This document shows, piece by piece, positions 17,581 through 26,629 of a stretch of 64,000 nucleotides of DNA. Position 1 is the first letter of the stretch; every line of letters starts with the position of its first letter. This stretch comes from Silicimonas sp963779765 (GTDB lineage Bacteria; Pseudomonadota; Alphaproteobacteria; Rhodobacterales; Rhodobacteraceae). The notes beneath the pieces are model-generated. The model saw only the letters and a program-made list of their open reading frames with translations. It had not been told where the DNA came from and ran no database searches. The stretch spans positions 992,001-1,056,000 of the forward strand of contig CAVZZP010000001.1 in the NCBI GenBank assembly GCA_963779765.1, read 5' to 3'. A program made the position numbers and the translations under genes.

Positions 17581-18540
17581 TCAGTCCCGCAGAAGCTCGC
17601 GTGCCGTCTGCTCGTCCGTGATGAGCTGGTCGATCAACCCGCCGGCCAGCGCCGCGCGCAGCGCGATCACCTTCTTGCGTCCCGCGGCGATACAGCAAAG
17701 AGGCATTCCCGCGACGGGCACCCTGACGCCCATGGTCCGGTCATTCACGGGGTGGTCCAGAAACCGTCCGTCCATGCCGAAGACATGACCCGCGATCTCG
17801 CCCGCCGCGCCCACGCTCCTCAGGTCCTCAAGTTCGGTCTTAGAGATGAAGCCGTCCACGAAAAGCGGTGCGTCGTCGCTGGTCTGTCCGATGCCCACGA
17901 TAGCCAGGTCCGCTGCCTGAGCGAGAGTGCGGGACGCCTGGACGTGCGGCAGCTTCATGTAGAGCTCGTACTCCTCGGGTGTCCGGGCAATCAGCGGAAT
18001 CGCCAGCGGATACTGGGGTGCCTGGGTCTTCTCGGCCAATCGCACGATCACCTCGTAGGCTGTCGCGGACCCGTCCGGCGCCACGTTGCCGTTCAGCGCC
18101 ACAAGCTTGTGGTGCGCGCCTTCGATCCGCTGCATCTGTTCGATCACGGCGCGCAGCGTCCGGCCCGTGGCGAGTGCCACCGTCCTCGGCTCGTCGGACC
18201 TGAAGATGCTTTCCAGCACCGGAGCAGCAAAGACCGCGACGCCCCGAACCGGGTCGGCGTCGGGCCCGAGGCTGGGCGACACCCAGGCTCGGTCAAGATC
18301 GAACCGCGTCTTGAGATCGCGTTCCATCTCGAGGCAGGCGACAATCGGGTGGTCGATGCTGATACGCACCAAGCCCTCGGCCGCCGCACGCGCGACGAGC
18401 CGCTGCGCCCTCTGACGTGAAATCCCCAGTTCTCGTGCGATCTGGTCCTGCGTCAGGCCACCAACGTAGGACAGCCACGCCGCGCGCGCCGCCCAGTCGC
18501 GAGGCGAGACGTCGGGATCGTCGACGGATAGACGGTTCAT
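17581..18540 (-). CDS. smoC: SorC-family transcriptional regulator of the polyol operon
   Basis: 319 residues. The N-terminal helix-turn-helix is at about 23-45 (YVGGLTQDQIARELGISRQ). The C-terminal sugar-phosphate-binding domain typical of SorC/DeoR-type regulators follows (ALATGRTLRAVIEQM, GQTSDDAPLFVDGFIS). It lies directly upstream of smoE on the same strand with about 100 bp between them containing the repeats. The start overlaps the HAD gene stop by ATGA. Role as polyol-responsive regulator is inferred from position and family. Confidence 0.88.
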   Translation of the reverse strand: MNRLSVDDPDVSPRDWAARAAWLSYVGGLTQDQIARELGISRQRAQRLVARAAAEGLVRISIDHPIVACLEMERDLKTRFDLDRAWVSPSLGPDADPVRGVAVFAAPVLESIFRSDEPRTVALATGRTLRAVIEQMQRIEGAHHKLVALNGNVAPDGSATAYEVIVRLAEKTQAPQYPLAIPLIARTPEEYELYMKLPHVQASRTLAQAADLAIVGIGQTSDDAPLFVDGFISKTELEDLRSVGAAGEIAGHVFGMDGRFLDHPVNDRTMGVRVPVAGMPLCCIAAGRKKVIALRAALAGGLIDQLITDEQTARELLRD

Positions 18541-19217
18541 GGGGCAGTGCTCCGTTCGAGGCCGGGGGCACCATCGAAGAAAACGCCGAACGAATCAATC
18601 TTGGCGTGGGGAGACGCCGCAGGATCGTCCAGCAGGTCGAGACCGGACAGGTGGCTGCCGCCGGTGAATTGCCAGACCGTCATGCCCGCTGCGAGACCGG
18701 CGCGGATGCCTGCGAAGCTGTCCTCGATCACCAGGACGCGATCGGGCTGCACCCCCATCTTCCCGGCAGCCGCAAGAAACAGGTCGGGCGCGGGCTTGCC
18801 ACGCTGGACTTCGCTTGACGTCGTCACGAGCCCCGCGAAGGTCTCGGCGAGGCCTACGATCTTCAGGCTGCGCGCGACCCGCTCGGGACTGGAACTGGTG
18901 GCCAGGCAATAGGGCACGCCGAGACGGTCAAGAACAGCGGTGAAGCCCGGCATCACGGTCAGCTCTTTGTCGAAGGCGGCCAGAAGGCGGGTGCGGTAAT
19001 CCGCCTCGAAGCCCTGAGGCAGAGCGATTCCGAAGTCCGCACTGATCTGAGCCATCACGACAGGATAGCTGCGTCCCAGGAAATGACGCGCGACATAGGC
19101 GCGATCGACCTCGACCCGATAGCCAGCCAACGTCTCGATCAGCATCCGGGCCGAAATGGCTTCGCTGTCGATGACGACGCCATCGCAGTCGAAGATAACA
19201 AGGTCAAAAGAGGCCAT
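18537..19217 (-). CDS. HAD-superfamily sugar-phosphate phosphatase-like hydrolase
   Basis: 226-residue beta-phosphoglucomutase/phosphatase-type HAD protein. Motif I is FDCDGVVIDSE with the nucleophile Asp, motif II LATSSSP, motif III RGKPAPDLF, motif IV VIEDSFAGI. Start chosen at MASFDLVIFDC; the longer open frame upstream has no homology. It overlaps smoC by ATGA and is therefore probably co-expressed, suggesting removal of phosphorylated sugar or polyol by-products. Confidence 0.85.
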   Translation of the reverse strand: MASFDLVIFDCDGVVIDSEAISARMLIETLAGYRVEVDRAYVARHFLGRSYPVVMAQISADFGIALPQGFEADYRTRLLAAFDKELTVMPGFTAVLDRLGVPYCLATSSSPERVARSLKIVGLAETFAGLVTTSSEVQRGKPAPDLFLAAAGKMGVQPDRVLVIEDSFAGIRAGLAAGMTVWQFTGGSHLSGLDLLDDPAASPHAKIDSFGVFFDGAPGLERSTAP

Positions 19218-19249
19218 CAGGCACCGTGTCCCGGAGATGTACCGACGAT

Positions 19250-20668
19250 CTAGCGCGCGATGCGGCCCTCGGACAAGGCGGCTTCGTTCAAGCCCGCACT
19301 CGACAGTCCGGACACCGTTACGCATAGACCGGGATCGAGATTTTGCAGGGAGACCGTGGCCCCATGGCCGTTGGCAATCGCCCGCACCATGGCGAGACCC
19401 AGACCATTTCCAGGGATGTGACGAGACGGATCCTCCCGCGAAAAGCGATCGCAGGCGTGCGGGAGAAACCCTTCTTTCATGCCGGGCCCATTGTCGCGCA
19501 CCCTCAAATTCACCTGTCGATCCGCGGAAGTCGCTGAGACCATGACCCGCGCTCCGCGCGGACAATACTTGATGGCGTTCTCGACGAGGTTTCCCAGCAT
19601 CTGCAACAGTAGGTTGCGATTGCCGAGGATGGCGACATCAGGCTCGGAAAACAAGACGTCGAACGTCAGGCCGGCAAGCTCCGCCGACTCTTCGTAGAGG
19701 TCACGCAGGTCGTCCAGCATCGGCCCGACGGGCACGGCGACGAGGTCGAAAGAGGCATGGCCGTGTTCGAGATCGGCAATGGTAAGAAGCGCGTTGAAGG
19801 TCCGTTCGATTTGATCGATCGCGGCCAACCCGGCAGCCTTGTCGTCGTCGAAACGCGGCGTCGGGGTCAGGCGCTCCAGTCGCTGGCGAAGACGCTGAAG
19901 GGGCGACCGCAGGTCATGTGCGACATCCACGGTGATCTGACGCTGAGCAGCCACGAGAGACTCTATCTGACCGAGCGCATCATCAATTCTGGTCTCGACC
20001 TGCCCCAGATCGTCGGAGGCCGGATCCTTCGCGGCGATCCGGGCGGACAGATCGCCCGACGACGCACGTCCCAGAACGTCGGAAATCGTGGCGACGCGAT
20101 CCTCTGTCAGGCGTCCTACGCGGCTTCCCAGCAAGAGACCGAGGGCGAAGAGCGAGACGAAGCCGACGGCAAGTGCCGCGACGAGCGCCTCGAGAAGTTC
20201 GTAGATCACCTCATCGCTGATGCCCTGGATAAGCGTCCAGGGTCCGATCTGGTCGATCTGAACCCAATATCCATCCACCTCCCCAGACGGATCCGGCGGC
20301 AAGCCGAGTTCCCTCAGCGAGACATGCGTGCGGGACCTGACGTCCGGCACCGATGCCAGTTTGCCGGAGATCGCGTTGCCAGCTTCATCAAAGAGCCCGA
20401 AGATCCTCGTGCGGTCGGCGCTCAGTCGCGACAATGCGTCGACACTTACGCGCAGGCTGTCCAAGTCGCCTTCATCGAGCACCACCTGAAGCGATGCGGC
20501 ATCGTCGCGCATCAAATCCTTCGCCCAATCCCGTATCTCGTAGCGAGACACGAAATACGCGAAGAGAAAGATGACGAGAACGAGCCCTATGTAGAGAAGC
20601 GAATACTGGACGGAGAGCCGCCGACTGGTGCGGCGCAACCAGAGGCCCCGCATCTTTCGTTCAACCAT
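19250..20668 (-). CDS. sensor histidine kinase of an envelope-linked two-component system
   Basis: 472 residues. TM1 at about 24-40, periplasmic domain about 41-158, TM2 about 159-181, HAMP to about 235, HisKA with phospho-acceptor His251 in VDVAHDLRSPLQRL, then HATPase with NLVENAIKYC, RDNGPGM and GNGLGLAMV. The topology is that of EnvZ/PhoQ/PmrB-class sensors. The ATG overlaps the response regulator stop by 8 nt. The genes upstream on the same strand modify envelope lipids or glycans, so a cell-envelope signal is plausible. Confidence 0.9.
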   Translation of the reverse strand: MVERKMRGLWLRRTSRRLSVQYSLLYIGLVLVIFLFAYFVSRYEIRDWAKDLMRDDAASLQVVLDEGDLDSLRVSVDALSRLSADRTRIFGLFDEAGNAISGKLASVPDVRSRTHVSLRELGLPPDPSGEVDGYWVQIDQIGPWTLIQGISDEVIYELLEALVAALAVGFVSLFALGLLLGSRVGRLTEDRVATISDVLGRASSGDLSARIAAKDPASDDLGQVETRIDDALGQIESLVAAQRQITVDVAHDLRSPLQRLRQRLERLTPTPRFDDDKAAGLAAIDQIERTFNALLTIADLEHGHASFDLVAVPVGPMLDDLRDLYEESAELAGLTFDVLFSEPDVAILGNRNLLLQMLGNLVENAIKYCPRGARVMVSATSADRQVNLRVRDNGPGMKEGFLPHACDRFSREDPSRHIPGNGLGLAMVRAIANGHGATVSLQNLDPGLCVTVSGLSSAGLNEAALSEGRIAR

Positions 20669-21333
20669 GGATACGATATCCGGATCCGCGCACGGTATGG
20701 ATCAGCGACATATCGAAGGGTTTGTCGATCTTGTCGCGCAGGCGGCTTATCTGCGTTTCTACGACATTGGTACGCGGGTCGAAATTGATGTCCCACACCG
20801 AACTCGAGCAGCATCGTGCGGGTCACCACGCGATCCGCGTTCCGCATCAGATAGCAAAGCAGCCGGTACTCCCGCGGCTGCAGTCGGATCTCGGTACCTG
20901 CCCGTGTGACCCTCTGGGTCAGAAGATCGACGACCAGGTCCGACGTGCGCAACTCGGTCTCTTCCGTCGCAAGAGCAGGCCGTCTGGCCAATGCCTGAAC
21001 ACGGGCTGAAAGCTCTGCGAAGGCGAAGGGCTTGGATAGGTAATCGTCTCCGCCGCCTCGAAGGCCTTCGACGCGGTCCCGTATCGTGGTCAACGCGCTG
21101 AGGAAAATGACGGGCGTCCGGTTCCCGGCGTCGCGAAGCGCCTTGACCAGAGAAAGCCCGTCGAGCTTCGGAATCATGCGATCGACGATGAGAATGTCGT
21201 AGTCGTCGTCGAGCGCCGCGAGAAAGCCGTCCGAACCATCCGCCGCGTGCCGGACCGAGTGGCCTTCCTCGTGGAAACCGGACGTCACGTAGTACGCGGT
21301 TTCTGCATCGTCTTCGATGAGGAGAATGTTCAT
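20661..21333 (-). CDS. OmpR-family response regulator (frame broken by one extra base)
   Basis: Receiver domain with Asp51 (DILIVDRMIPKLDG), Thr/Ser80 and Lys101 (DDYLSKPFAF), followed by a winged-helix DNA-binding domain. The frame breaks near plus 20799-20805 (minus GAGTTCGGTG). One base fewer gives MLLES-VWDINFDPRTN and continues IHTVRGSGYRIHG to the stop at 20661, for 223 residues, the standard OmpR length. The restored stop overlaps the kinase start. Without correction the recognition helix would be lost. Confidence 0.87.
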
Positions 21334-21406
21334 GCTCTCGAATTCCAAGCTGACTTCCTCCTTTCTTAGGACGCGCTGGCGGGAATGGCGACGGCGTTGC
21401 GCCGTC

Positions 21407-22789
21407 TCAAGGGCAGTTTGACGGCAGGTGGTAGATGTAGAGGTGACGACCGGAGTAGGCGCCGCGGTCGGGTGCGACGGACGCTTTCGGCGCGAGAGAC
21501 ACGCCGTTGCACTCTTGCGACGCCGCGTAGGTGACCAAGGCGACTTCGGCGTTCTCGGGCCGGGACGCGGCCATATCGTACCAATGGCGCGGGACACCCG
21601 CATGGGTCCTCGCAAAAACCCGGGGCGCACCGTCGACGCGAGCGGCGTAGGTCAGGTCAGCGAGGATCTCGCGCTCGTCCGATACGATCGGCCGCCCCTG
21701 TGAAAGCGCAAGGATGTGGGCCGTGACGGCGCTCCGACCCGTGTAGCGGTCGGTCAGCTTTGGCGCCAGCCCGGGTCTGACGATGAGCACCGTCACGGCA
21801 AGTATCAAAACCAGATTGACCCCAAGCCCGGCAAAGAGGCTCTTCGTTTGGCCTGCGCGCGACATCCGAAGCCCGACCAGAGCCGCGGCGGCGGGATAGG
21901 CCGCGAACGCCCAGTTCGCATTGGCCTTCGCGGTAAAAGCCTGGAAGGCGACGAGGGCAAGAATGGGAATGGACGCGGCTAGAAGATACGTCTCGATCCG
22001 GCTGCGTGATCGCCCGATAGCGCCGAGCCAGAACACCGCGAATATCGGCCCGATGACGAAAGCCTGGGAGGCGAGGAACTCCAGAAGACCGCGCCACTCC
22101 GTCGCGATCCCGCCGCCGATCCGGGCATTGTCTGCCGTATGTGAGAGGGTGACCAATCCGTTCTGCACGTTCCAGAGAAGGTTCGGCGCAATTGTCAGCA
22201 TGAAGGCGAGCAAGGCTGCGCCAAGAGCGCGCGGCGCGGGTCGCAATCCCGGCCAGAAGGCGGCGATGGCCACTGAAACCCAGAAATAGGCCCCGGCATA
22301 CTTTGCGAGCACGGCGATCCCCGCCAGCGCTCCTGCGAGAGCTCCGAATTGCCATTTGCGGGTTTCCACGGCCTGCCACCAACTCCACAGCGCTGCGGTG
22401 AGGAACGGCGCCATGATGGTGTCGGTGGAAATCATCCAAGATCCGATGACTAGCACCGGCATGGCAAGATAGACCGCGGCGACCCATAAAGCGGCGGGGC
22501 GATGGATCCGCCCCATCCATTCCGCGAGGATCAATGCGGTGAACCCGTGGAACAGAGGCGCCGCCATGCGGACCCAAAACGTCGAGTCGCTTCCGGCCAA
22601 CGACGTGGTGGTCCCGATCACCCAGGCTATGAGCGGCGGTTTCGAAAAATAGCCCCAGGCGAAGTCCCGTCCCCAGGCCCAGTATTGTGCCTCGTCATAA
22701 AATAGATCGGTCGGCGTCAGGGCGAGGACGCACAGTCGAAAAGCGGTGACGACACCGACAAGCAGGAAAAGCCCCGCGCGATCGCTCAT
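21407..22789 (-). CDS. GT39-type membrane glycosyltransferase
   Basis: 460 residues, about 10-12 membrane helices. The N-terminal loop has the catalytic-type acidic pair in FYDEAQYWAW and the KPPLIAW motif typical of ArnT/PMT-fold polyprenyl-phosphate sugar transferases, followed by a periplasmic C-terminal part. It transfers a sugar from a lipid carrier to lipid A, glycan or protein on the outer face of the inner membrane; the acceptor is unknown. Start overlaps the LAB_N gene stop by ATGA. RR and kinase genes follow 73 nt downstream. Confidence 0.85.
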   Translation of the reverse strand: MSDRAGLFLLVGVVTAFRLCVLALTPTDLFYDEAQYWAWGRDFAWGYFSKPPLIAWVIGTTTSLAGSDSTFWVRMAAPLFHGFTALILAEWMGRIHRPAALWVAAVYLAMPVLVIGSWMISTDTIMAPFLTAALWSWWQAVETRKWQFGALAGALAGIAVLAKYAGAYFWVSVAIAAFWPGLRPAPRALGAALLAFMLTIAPNLLWNVQNGLVTLSHTADNARIGGGIATEWRGLLEFLASQAFVIGPIFAVFWLGAIGRSRSRIETYLLAASIPILALVAFQAFTAKANANWAFAAYPAAAALVGLRMSRAGQTKSLFAGLGVNLVLILAVTVLIVRPGLAPKLTDRYTGRSAVTAHILALSQGRPIVSDEREILADLTYAARVDGAPRVFARTHAGVPRHWYDMAASRPENAEVALVTYAASQECNGVSLAPKASVAPDRGAYSGRHLYIYHLPSNCP

Positions 22790-23091
22790 TGGGCAGGGAC
22801 AGTCTCGTGCCGGATCAGCCAGAGATTGCGTGCATAAATGAAGACACCCATGCTTTGACCGAGAATGAAGACCGGGTCGGCGCGATAGATGGCATAGGTG
22901 AGGAGAACGAAGCCGCCGCAGATCGAGAACCACCAGAACGCGATCGGAATGGTCGATCGACCGGCCCGTTCGGAAGCGATCCACTGGACAATGAACCGGG
23001 CCGTGAAGAGAAGCTGCCCGGCAAGGCCAATAGCCACCCAGGTCAACTCGGTAGCCGAGGTGACGCCCAGAAAGTCGTATATGGCGGACAT
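22786..23091 (-). CDS. LAB_N (lipid-A-disaccharide synthase N-terminal) domain membrane protein
   Basis: 101 residues, three predicted membrane helices (for example TWVAIGLAGQLLFTARFIVQW). This small membrane domain is found alone beside ArnT/ArnC-like genes in many proteobacteria. FIVQWIASERAGRSTIPIAFW is the conserved core (split here as FIVQWIASERAG and STIPIAFWW). The function is not established; a role in lipid-linked sugar export or transfer is inferred from gene pairing. Confidence 0.85.
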   Translation of the reverse strand: MSAIYDFLGVTSATELTWVAIGLAGQLLFTARFIVQWIASERAGRSTIPIAFWWFSICGGFVLLTYAIYRADPVFILGQSMGVFIYARNLWLIRHETVPAQ

Positions 23092-23115
23092 TTGGTGGCC
23101 CTTCCTATCGCGCGG

Positions 23116-23880
23116 TCACTGAACCTTACTAAGTTTTGCGGTCGTCTTCTGAAGTTCGCGCCCATGCGTCGCTTTTTTCCGCCGGATCAACCACATGACG
23201 CCAATTAGATCGACAGCACCTACGAGCGCACGCTGAAAGTTGGTGTATTTCGAGACGCCTGCCTGCCTGGGTGCATGGGCGACATCCACATGCAGGACCG
23301 TCAGACCCGACCGCACCACGAGTGCGGGCAGGAAACGGTGCATATGATCGAAATAGGGGAGAGACAGAAAAACTTCTCGAGGGAAGACCTTCAGCCCGCA
23401 GCCCGTATCTCGCGTTCCATCCTTCAGAGCGGCGCCTCGTATGAGGTTGGCGGCGCGCGACGCCCACAGCTTGGCCCTACGATCCTGCCGCTTGACGCGC
23501 TGGCCGGCGACCAAACCCAGATCGACCTTGCCCTGATTTTCCGACCATGCAGCAAGCAACTTCGGGATTTCTTCGGGCGGGTTCTGACCGTCGGCATCGA
23601 GCGTGACGATGAGTTCGCTGCAAGCGGAGAGGACGCCGGTGTGAATGGCAGCCGACTGACCGCCACGCACATCATGCTGGATGACCCGCCAATGCGATGG
23701 ACCGGCCAAAACCTGCGCTGCCGTGTCGTCATCCGATCCGTCGTCGACGACGATGATGTCAAAGCTTCGCCCCGCGAGAGCAGCATCGATCCGGCGCAGC
23801 AGATCGCCGATGATCTGTTCTTCATTGAGGGCGGGAATGACGACAGTGAATTCCGGGGGAAGGCCTTTATTCTGCAGCAA
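23116..23880 (-). CDS. GT2 polyprenyl-phosphate glycosyltransferase (DPM1/ArnC-like)
   Basis: About 254 residues. The GT2 fold begins FTVVIPALNEEQIIGDLL; the nucleotide-sugar metal site is LDADGQNPPEEI. There are no C-terminal membrane helices like those of ArnC, so it resembles dolichol-phosphate mannosyltransferases. Start taken as TTG 23880 because GGAGG lies 6 nt upstream and family sequence starts at once; it overlaps the PAP2 gene by 14 nt. It would supply the lipid-linked sugar for the GT39 enzyme downstream. Confidence 0.85.
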   Translation of the reverse strand: MLQNKGLPPEFTVVIPALNEEQIIGDLLRRIDAALAGRSFDIIVVDDGSDDDTAAQVLAGPSHWRVIQHDVRGGQSAAIHTGVLSACSELIVTLDADGQNPPEEIPKLLAAWSENQGKVDLGLVAGQRVKRQDRRAKLWASRAANLIRGAALKDGTRDTGCGLKVFPREVFLSLPYFDHMHRFLPALVVRSGLTVLHVDVAHAPRQAGVSKYTNFQRALVGAVDLIGVMWLIRRKKATHGRELQKTTAKLSKVQ

Positions 23881-24670
23881 GTGCCACCTCCGCCGTCGAG
23901 CGTCTGCGATATTGAAGCAGGACCAAGGCAATTCCCGTCACGATGAGGACAGCGAAAACGACGTCGGACAGGAAATGACGTCCCGCCGCGACGCGCAGCG
24001 CCGAGCCGACAATAGGGATGGCAACGGCACAGACCCGAACGGTCCGGCGCAGCCAAGGGCTGGATATGGGGGCTGACAAAAGCCAGATTGCCACTGCGGC
24101 GGCGGCAGCCCCGGACGCCTCACCCGAGACGAACGAGCAGTTCGATTCGCAGTTGTCGGTCGGCCAGAGGGCCGAAGTGAAGTCGGCCGCTCCTCCGAAG
24201 TCCTCGACGGACGCGGGCCTCGCACGTCCCCAATAGCTCTTGAGGAGGAAGTTTGCGGCGATCCCGGGGCCGAGGATGTAGACGGCGACGGCAATATTCC
24301 AGACACGGTAGGTCGACCCCAGGAATGTGTCACGCAAGATCGCGACGAGGGCGCCGACCAAGGCAAAGAGCCCGACACAAACTGACGCCGTCCAGATCGA
24401 CAGTCGTACGGTTTCCATAAGGTCTGATCTGGTGCCGACAAAGCCGCCGTCACCGTAAAACAGAGATGAAAATGCAATGTCGATCTGGGGTGCGACGGTG
24501 AAGATCACTGAGGACGCCAGAAGCGCCGTGAACCACAGGCGGGTCAAAACTCGCCGTCGATCTTCATCTGGGCAAAGTATGGGACGGCCCTTTCGCTCAG
24601 CGCCATGGTCGTCGCATCCATAGTTGACGGCTGGAACGGCGGCATCTTCTGCGTTGGAAATCCGCGTCAT
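23867..24670 (-). CDS. PAP2-family phosphatase (LpxE-like)
   Basis: 267 residues with about six helices. The three acid-phosphatase motifs are visible: KSYWGRARP, CSFVSGEASG (SGEA in place of PSGH) and ALRVAAGRHFLSDVVFA. The family includes lipid A 1-phosphatases and undecaprenyl-diphosphate phosphatases that act at the periplasmic face. First gene of the minus-strand run PAP2-GT2-LAB_N-GT39-RR-HK. ATG 24670 is preferred over a TTG 12 nt upstream because GGGGTGG precedes it. Confidence 0.86.
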   Translation of the reverse strand: MTRISNAEDAAVPAVNYGCDDHGAERKGRPILCPDEDRRRVLTRLWFTALLASSVIFTVAPQIDIAFSSLFYGDGGFVGTRSDLMETVRLSIWTASVCVGLFALVGALVAILRDTFLGSTYRVWNIAVAVYILGPGIAANFLLKSYWGRARPASVEDFGGAADFTSALWPTDNCESNCSFVSGEASGAAAAAVAIWLLSAPISSPWLRRTVRVCAVAIPIVGSALRVAAGRHFLSDVVFAVLIVTGIALVLLQYRRRSTAEVALAAE

Positions 24671-24825
24671 TGGCCACCCCAAATCAGTTCTGGCCGCGGT
24701 TTAGCGGCGACTTCGCTGTGGGACTTAAGGGGCGAATGTGAAGCACAGTTTGCCATAAGATTACCATTTGGCAATGTCGCTAGGTTTCGATTGTTGCGCG
24801 TCGGGTCGGCTGCCTAGGACGCAGC

Positions 24826-26415
24826 ATGATGCTTCTCGCACCAGCCATAGGTGGCCGCACTGAACGCAGCACGGACGTATGGCAGGTCTGGTGCCTGGCA
24901 GGACTTCTAGCGGCAGTTTTTGTCGCTGGCATTCTCTTGCGGCCCGCGCTTCCAATCGACGAAACCCGATATCTTTCCGTCGCTTGGGAGATGCATCTCT
25001 CGGGCGACTACTTCGTCCTGACGAAGAACGGAGTCGCCTACGCCCACAAGCCACCGTTGCTCTTCTGGCTGATCAACGCAGTCTGGTCGGTGAGCGGGGT
25101 ATCGGAAGTGGCAGCGCGACTGGTCGGACCGGCTTTCGCAGTCCTCAATCTTCCGCTGACCTTCTTTCTCGCGCGTCGGCTGTATCCGGATCGCCCCGAA
25201 ATCGCCCCGGCCGCTGCCACCGTGCTGACCTCCCTTTTTGTCTACGGGGTCTTCACCGGCCTCACGATGTTCGATGCGATGCTGACGACCCTGACGCTTC
25301 TGTTCCTTCTCGGCGCATGGACGGCCTTGCGCGAGGACCGACGCATGGGGTGGCTGGTCTGCGGTTTGGCGCTCGGCTTCGGTATACTTGCTAAGGGTCC
25401 CGTGATCCTCCTTCACACATTGCCGGTCTTGCTCTTGTCTGGGGCGTGGCGGTCGTCGAACGTCGCGCTTTCCTCGGTCCTCAAGGGTACGCTGTCAGCT
25501 CTGGGGATCGGCGCGATCATCACAGCCGCCTGGCTTCTGCCCGCTCTCGTTATTGGCGGCGACGCCTATCGCCATGAAGTGCTCTGGACCCAGACGGCGG
25601 GACGGGTGGCGAACGCTTTCGACCACGCCCGCCCGCCTTGGTTCTTCCTGGCGCTGCTGCCGATCTATCTTCTGCCCTGGTCTTTGAACCTCGACGCATG
25701 GCACGCGCTGCGGCGGATTGAATTCGCACATCCGGCAGTAAGGATGGCGGCCCTTCAGGTCGCCGCCGCACTTGTGCTCTTCAGCGCGATCGCGAGCAAG
25801 CAGGTGCACTACTTCGTTCCGGAATTGCCCACGCTGTCGATCCTGCTCGCGAGCGTCCTGCCGAGCCGAGGGCTTCGGACAGGAACCAACCTCGCCGTCA
25901 TCGGCTCCGCGTTGGCAGCACTGGGAATTGCCCTCGGCCTGCTTTTTCAGGGAGACGGGTCGACGGGAGTCTGGGTTCCGGACAACTTGGCCTTCGGCGC
26001 CGGACTCATGCTTGGGTTCGCGACGCTTACAATGAGTCTTCTGCGCTGTGGAACGCTCCTCGGGAACGCCCTGTGGACGCTGTCGTTAGTCGCCGTTCTC
26101 AATACGTGGATTGCGGCCGGCCCCCTTGGGCGGGGCTACGACATGCATGAACTCACCACGCATTTTGGTGGCCGTGACGGCGACGAAATCGCCTTCCTTG
26201 GACAGCCCTACAACGCCGAGTTCAATTTCGCAGGGCGCCTCACGTCCCCGCTCTACGAGGCGTCTTCGCTTAAAGACGTCAAGGCTTGGGCGACCGAACA
26301 TAGACACGGACTGATCGTGGCGCCGATCGGGAGTTTCCAAGAGGCGCCCTCGGTCGGGCTAACCTACGGCAATCGCCGCTTCGGAATTTGGAATGCAACG
26401 GTCATCACCGACTGA
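24826..26415 (+). CDS. ArnT-like GT39 membrane glycosyltransferase
   Basis: 529 residues with about 12 helices. The N-terminal periplasmic loop reads PIDETRYLSVAWEMHLSGDY, then NGVAYAHKPPLLFW, the same order as ArnT (DETRY, EM, SGD, NG, KPP). It likely moves a sugar from a polyprenyl phosphate to lipid A or core. Divergent from the PAP2 gene with 155 bp between them, so the two may share regulatory DNA. No obvious Shine-Dalgarno is visible before the double ATG. Confidence 0.85.
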   Translation: MMLLAPAIGGRTERSTDVWQVWCLAGLLAAVFVAGILLRPALPIDETRYLSVAWEMHLSGDYFVLTKNGVAYAHKPPLLFWLINAVWSVSGVSEVAARLVGPAFAVLNLPLTFFLARRLYPDRPEIAPAAATVLTSLFVYGVFTGLTMFDAMLTTLTLLFLLGAWTALREDRRMGWLVCGLALGFGILAKGPVILLHTLPVLLLSGAWRSSNVALSSVLKGTLSALGIGAIITAAWLLPALVIGGDAYRHEVLWTQTAGRVANAFDHARPPWFFLALLPIYLLPWSLNLDAWHALRRIEFAHPAVRMAALQVAAALVLFSAIASKQVHYFVPELPTLSILLASVLPSRGLRTGTNLAVIGSALAALGIALGLLFQGDGSTGVWVPDNLAFGAGLMLGFATLTMSLLRCGTLLGNALWTLSLVAVLNTWIAAGPLGRGYDMHELTTHFGGRDGDEIAFLGQPYNAEFNFAGRLTSPLYEASSLKDVKAWATEHRHGLIVAPIGSFQEAPSVGLTYGNRRFGIWNATVITD

Positions 26416-26503
26416 GGCCATCCAAAGGAAATCAACCCGCCTGACAGCGTCAGGGAGGCAGCGAATGAAAGCTGACCCAAGCACCTGTCTTATCAGGAGA
26501 AAT

Positions 26504-26580
26504 TGGCGCGCTGGGGAGGATTCGAACCCCCGACCCCTTGATTCGTAGTCAAGTACTCTATCCAACTGAGCTACCAGCGC
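26504..26580 (-). tRNA. tRNA-Arg (anticodon ACG)
   Basis: 77-nt cloverleaf on the minus strand. Acceptor GCGCTGG pairs with CCAGCGC, discriminator G, CCA encoded. The D arm has AGTTGGATA, the anticodon stem CTTGA/TCAAG closes loop CTACGAA with anticodon ACG, and the T arm is GGGGG TTCGAAT CCTCC. A34 would need deamination to inosine by TadA. Confidence 0.96.
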
Positions 26581-26629
26581 GCGGACGGAGCGGATGTAGC
26601 GGCCCGGTACGAGCATTGCAAGGCGGAAG

